Source: Alloalcanivorax profundimaris (GTDB taxonomy: Bacteria > Pseudomonadota > Gammaproteobacteria > Pseudomonadales > Alcanivoracaceae). From it: 64,000 nt of DNA. Both the position numbers and the translations under genes were made by a program. The notes under the pieces were generated by a model. The model ran no database searches. It had not been told where the DNA came from and saw nothing but the letters and a program-made list of their open reading frames with translations. This document shows positions 59,382 to 64,000 of this stretch, one piece after another; position 1 is the stretch's first letter; every line of letters starts with the position of its first letter. Where the stretch lies: positions 248,001 to 312,000 of the forward strand of contig NZ_JABJWH010000006.1 of the NCBI RefSeq assembly GCF_015265435.1. Reading direction: 5' to 3'.

Positions 59382-60508
59382 AGGACGGCGGGATCAAGGA
59401 CGGTGAGTGGCGCCGGGTGCGCCGGCTGACCGTCAACGAGCAGCGTCTGCTGCGCCGCCATGGCCGCGCCCTGGTGTCGGTGTCCGGTTTGCACGCCCTG
59501 CTCACCATGCTGCTGTGGTGGATGGGCGCGCTGCATCTGCCGGCGCCGGTGTTGTGGGGGCTGCTGGCGGTGCTCGCCGGTAGCGCCATGCTCTACTTGC
59601 TGTTCCTGGAAAGCGGTGTCACCGCGGAGTGGCGCGAGCCGAGCCTGTCGTTTCCCATGGCGACGCTGTTGCTGTGCACCTTCCTGGTCACCGCCTACGG
59701 CCTGGACGAGGCGCGCATCAGCGCGCTGATGCTGTTCTTCCCGCTGCTGCTGCTGGTGTCGTTCCGGCTTGGCGCCGGCGCCCTGCTGGTGCTGGCGCTG
59801 CTCGCCAGCCTCGGCTACGCGGTCATGCTGACCCTGGCCTGGTCGCTCCACGGGGTGCGCGTGAGCCCGGTGCTGGAGGCCCTGATGTGGCTGGTGTTTT
59901 CCCTGGTGAGCCTGAGTTTCGCGGTCACCGGCAGCGGCGTGAACGGCCTGCGGCGGCGGTTGGCGGTGAAGAATCTGGCCCTGGCGGACGCCCTGGAGCA
60001 GGTGCGCGACCTGGCGATCCGCGATGACCTCACCGGCCTGTTCAACCGGCGCCACATCATGGAGGTGTTGGAGCGGCAGAAGGGGCTGGCGGACAGCGGC
60101 ATCTATCCGTTCTCGGTGTGCTACGTGGACCTGGATTACTTCAAGGCGATCAACGACGCCTTCGGTCACGGCTGGGGCGACCGGGTGCTACGCGACTTCG
60201 CCGAGCACGCCCTGGCGGATCTGCGCGAGGGGGATTACCTGGCCCGGCTAGGCGGCGAGGAGTTCATTCTGGTGCTGCCGCAGAGCGATCTGGACGGCGC
60301 CGAGCTGGTGGCCGAGCGGTTGCGCCGGCGCTGGGGGGAACGGAGTTTCCGGGCCCTCAACGGGCCGCCCAAGGTGAGCCTGTCCGCCGGGGTGGCCAGC
60401 TATCGGGTGGGCGAGACCATCGACCAGCTGCTGGCCCGGGCCGACCACGCGCTCTATCTGGCCAAGAGCAGTGGCCGCGACCGGGTCCGCCGCGAGGTTC
60501 AGCCCTGA
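59378..60508 (+). CDS. Diguanylate cyclase with membrane N-terminus, second of a tandem pair
   Basis: A 376-residue paralogue with the same layout: six helices at residues about 30-185, linker, then GGDEF domain with [40 protein letters not shown] and the active motif [14 protein letters not shown]. The inhibition site REGD is present five residues before GGEEF, unlike in its neighbour. Overlap with the first gene (ATGA) and the shared architecture point to a tandem duplication. The 3' end overlaps the convergent argF by ten bases. Confidence 0.9.
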   Translation: MKDGGIKDGEWRRVRRLTVNEQRLLRRHGRALVSVSGLHALLTMLLWWMGALHLPAPVLWGLLAVLAGSAMLYLLFLESGVTAEWREPSLSFPMATLLLCTFLVTAYGLDEARISALMLFFPLLLLVSFRLGAGALLVLALLASLGYAVMLTLAWSLHGVRVSPVLEALMWLVFSLVSLSFAVTGSGVNGLRRRLAVKNLALADALEQVRDLAIRDDLTGLFNRRHIMEVLERQKGLADSGIYPFSVCYVDLDYFKAINDAFGHGWGDRVLRDFAEHALADLREGDYLARLGGEEFILVLPQSDLDGAELVAERLRRRWGERSFRALNGPPKVSLSAGVASYRVGETIDQLLARADHALYLAKSSGRDRVRREVQP

Positions 60509-61406
60509 CCGGCGACCAGGAACTCGAGCAGCGCCTTCTGCGCGTGCAGCCGGTTTTCCGCCTGATCCCAGACCACTGAACGGGGGTCGTCCAGCATGTC
60601 GTGGCTGATTTCCTCGCCACGGTGGGCGGGCAGGCAGTGCATGAACAGCGCCTCCGGGTCGGCGTGGTCCATCAGCGCCGGGCTCACCTGGTAGTCGGCG
60701 AAGCGCCGCGCCCGTTCCGCCTGTTCCTCTTCCTGGCCCATGGAGGCCCACACGTCGGTGGACACCAGATGGGCGCCGGCCACGGCCTTGGCCGGATCCG
60801 GTTCCAGGGTCACCCGGTGGGCGAACTCCGCCACCAGTTCCGGCGGCGGCTCGAAGCCCTCCGGGCAGGACACCACCAGCTCGAAGCCGAACTGCTCGGC
60901 GGCGTTGATGTAGCTGGCGCACATGTTGTTGCCGTCGCCGATCCAGGCCACCTTCTTGCCTTCGATGGCGCCGCGATGCTCCACGTAGGTCTGCATGTCG
61001 GCGAGCAGCTGGCAGGGATGGAACTGGTCGGTGAGGGCATTGATCACCGGCACCCGGGAGTAGCCGGCGAAGGTTTCCACGGTGGCGTGATCGAAGGTGC
61101 GGATCATCACCACGTCGACCATGCGCGAGAGCACCCGGGCGGAATCCTCCACCGGCTCGCCGCGGCCCAGCTGGGTATCGCGGGGCGACAGGAACACGCT
61201 GGCGCCGCCGAACTGGGTCATGGCCACCTCGAAGGACACCCGTGTGCGGGTGGAGGACTTCTCGAAGATCATGCCCAGGGTCTTGCCGCGCAGGGGTTCA
61301 TGGAACTGGCCCGTGTGCAGCATGGTTTTCAGTTCCACGGCGCGCTGGATCAGGTAACCCAGCTCCTTGGGCGTCAGGTCCATCAGGGTAAGGAAATGAC
61401 GGGTGC

Positions 61407-61410
<4 letters not shown>
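60499..61410 (-). CDS. argF: Ornithine carbamoyltransferase
   Basis: A 303-residue transcarbamoylase. Carbamoyl phosphate motif [36 protein letters not shown], and [16 protein letters not shown] with the active cysteine. It makes citrulline from ornithine. The start overlaps the argD stop by four bases (ATGA), so argD-argF form one coupled operon, as in Pseudomonas. Confidence 0.96.
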
Positions 61411-62588
<1,178 letters not shown>

Positions 62589-62600
62589 TTCTTTCTCACC

Positions 62601-62628
62601 AAACGAAAAACGGCAGCCTTGGCTGCCG
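62601..62628 (-). terminator. Intrinsic-terminator-like hairpin in the argD leader
   Basis: Minus strand: CGGCAGCC (62628-62621), loop AA, GGCTGCCG (62618-62611), followed by TTTTTCGTTT (62610-62601), ending only 12 bases before the argD start codon. It could be an attenuator for argD, or the end of a short unannotated RNA transcribed from upstream. Confidence 0.6.
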
Positions 62629-62702
62629 GGTGGATTGTGGATAATACTGGCGCGCGGGATAGGACGCAATTGGCTGGATCGCGGCGGTCGCCGCGCCCGC
62701 CC

Positions 62703-62726
62703 GGTAGGAGCGGCTTGGGCCGCGAT
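62703..62726. repeat. REP unit before the hydantoinase B gene
   Basis: GGTAGGAGCGGCTTGGGCCG followed by CGAT, with a GCGGC/GCCGC stem. Same core as the REP sequences at 41939 and 56562. It sits directly before the ribosome binding site of the next gene. Confidence 0.8.
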
Positions 62727-62742
62727 GGCGACGGAGGACCCC

Positions 62743-64000
62743 ATGGACCCGATTCAATTGAGCATTTTCGCCAACCGCCTGGCCGGCATCTGCGACGAGA
62801 TGGGGGCCCTGCTGCGCGCCAGTGCCCTGTCGCCGAACATCAAGGACCGCCTCGACTTCTCCTGCGCCATCTTCGACGCCGGCGGCGGCCTGTGCGCCCA
62901 GGCGGCGCACATTCCGGTGCACCTGGGTTCCATGGCCTACGCCATGGCCGATCTGGTGGAAGGCCGCGAATGGCGGCCCGGCGACCTGCTGGTGGTCAAC
63001 GATCCCTACCTGGGCGGCACCCATCTGCCGGACGTCACCGTGGTGGCCCCGGTGTTCGTGGACGGCGCCCCGCGTGCCTTCACCGTTACCCGCGCCCACC
63101 ACGCCAACATCGGCGCCAGCAGCCCCGGTTCCATGCCGGTATCGCGCACGCTGGAGGAGGAAGGGCTGGTGATCGCGCCGCAGTGGCTCAAGCGCGCCGG
63201 CGACTGGCAACTGCCCCTGTGCCGCCAGCTGGCCGGCCTGGAACCGGACCCGGCGGCCACCGGGGCGCCGCTGGATGTGCCCCGGTTCGCCGATTTCGCC
63301 GCCCAGGCCAGCGCCTGCCAGGCCGGCGCCCGGCGACTGGCGGCGCTGATCGCCGAGCGCGGTCCGGCGGCGCTGGAAACCGCTCTGGCCGCCCTCAACG
63401 ACTACGGCGAGCGGCGCATGCGCCAGCGGCTCGCCCACCTGGCGGACGGCGCCTACCACTTCACCGACTGGATGGACGACGACGGCCAGGGCCAGCAGGA
63501 CATCGCCATCGCGGTCACCCTCACCGTGGACGGCGACCGCGCCCACCTGGATTTCACCGGTACCGCCGACCAGGTGGCCGGCAACATCAACTGCCCGCTG
63601 TCGGTGGCCGCGGCGGCGGCCTGGTACGGCTTCCGCTGCCTGCTGCCCGACGACGCGCCGTCCTGCGCCGGCCTGTTCCGGCCGATCACCCTGGCGGCCC
63701 CGGAGGGCAGTCTGGTCAACGCCCGCCGGCCCGGCGCGGTGGCCGCCGGCAACGTGGAAACCAGCTCGCGCATCGTCGACGTGGTGCTCGGCGCCCTGGC
63801 GAACGCCCTGCCGGAGGCGATTCCGGCGGCCAGCCAGGGCACCATGAATAACCTGGCCATGGGCGAGGGCGGCGAGCACCCCTGGGACTATTACGAGACC
63901 ATGGCCGGCGGCATGGGCGCCCACGCCGCCGGCGACGGCCTGTCGGCGGTGCACAGCCACATGACCAACACCCTCAACACGCCCATCGAGAGCGTGGAGG
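62743..64000 (+). CDS. Hydantoinase/oxoprolinase B subunit (HyuB-like), 3' truncated by the window
   Basis: From ATG 62743 (ACGGAGGACCCC upstream) the frame is open to the window end, giving about 419 residues. It begins [20 protein letters not shown] and contains [49 protein letters not shown] and [17 protein letters not shown], the conserved motifs of hydantoinase B / acetone carboxylase-type proteins. These hydrolyse hydantoins or 5-oxoproline with ATP together with a HyuA-type subunit, expected just beyond the window or fused. No function for the whole enzyme can be fixed. Confidence 0.88.
   Translation, partial: MDPIQLSIFANRLAGICDEMGALLRASALSPNIKDRLDFSCAIFDAGGGLCAQAAHIPVHLGSMAYAMADLVEGREWRPGDLLVVNDPYLGGTHLPDVTVVAPVFVDGAPRAFTVTRAHHANIGASSPGSMPVSRTLEEEGLVIAPQWLKRAGDWQLPLCRQLAGLEPDPAATGAPLDVPRFADFAAQASACQAGARRLAALIAERGPAALETALAALNDYGERRMRQRLAHLADGAYHFTDWMDDDGQGQQDIAIAVTLTVDGDRAHLDFTGTADQVAGNINCPLSVAAAAAWYGFRCLLPDDAPSCAGLFRPITLAAPEGSLVNARRPGAVAAGNVETSSRIVDVVLGALANALPEAIPAASQGTMNNLAMGEGGEHPWDYYETMAGGMGAHAAGDGLSAVHSHMTNTLNTPIESVE

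Overview
The window is a high-GC, gene-dense stretch of chromosome from a gammaproteobacterium of the Pseudomonadales/Oceanospirillales kind; an Alcanivorax-like genus would fit but the sequence alone does not prove it. The grounds are class Ia NrdAB with a Pseudomonas-type long NrdB N-terminus, an RstAB-type two-component pair, Pseudomonas-style REP palindromes (core GTAGGAGCGRCTT), and many TRAP transporters and aromatic-catabolism genes. No rRNA, tRNA, CRISPR array or insertion sequence was seen.

Layout. 1-13.3 kb is housekeeping and envelope: a cut-off AraC regulator, a TetR regulator with a perfect operator, a DUF2236 oxygenase, WrbA, a GNAT/coiled-coil pair, YeiH with its LysR regulator, an AP2-like small protein, aconitase A, two bacterial PH-domain proteins and TerC. 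13.3-22.2 kb is a complete meta-cleavage pathway for homoprotocatechuate (3,4-dihydroxyphenylacetate): hpaG1-G2-E-D-F-H-I, a succinate-semialdehyde dehydrogenase and the MarR repressor hpaR on the minus strand, with hpaA divergent. 22.2-27.3 kb holds a MobA-like flavin monooxygenase and a DctPQM TRAP transporter. No HpaBC hydroxylase is present, and the same 16-bp palindrome (CATTAA-N4-TTAATG) sits at the hpaG1 promoter and at the TRAP promoter, tying the two blocks together.

27.5-39.85 kb is a second catabolic block with visibly lower GC at its start: a VanB-like reductase, a VanA-like Rieske oxygenase, a DcaP-like porin (with a related palindrome upstream), an aldehyde dehydrogenase, a carboxymuconolactone decarboxylase-like protein, two beta-hydroxyacid dehydrogenases flanking a second TRAP transporter, an EthD-like protein, and AraC and LuxR regulators. 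I do not recognise it as a described pathway; it is the best candidate for a new system here.

39.8-64 kb returns to general functions: sterol-desaturase-like enzyme, a frameshifted AraC regulator, a long REP inverted repeat, a CPA2 cation/proton antiporter, a lipoprotein nucleotidase-like phosphoesterase, a GH114 enzyme, an acetolactate-synthase-like enzyme, nrdAB with a richly decorated upstream region (NrdR boxes and a helically phased DnaA-box-like array), rstAB, glpK, tandem diguanylate cyclases, argF-argD, and a hydantoinase B subunit cut by the window end.
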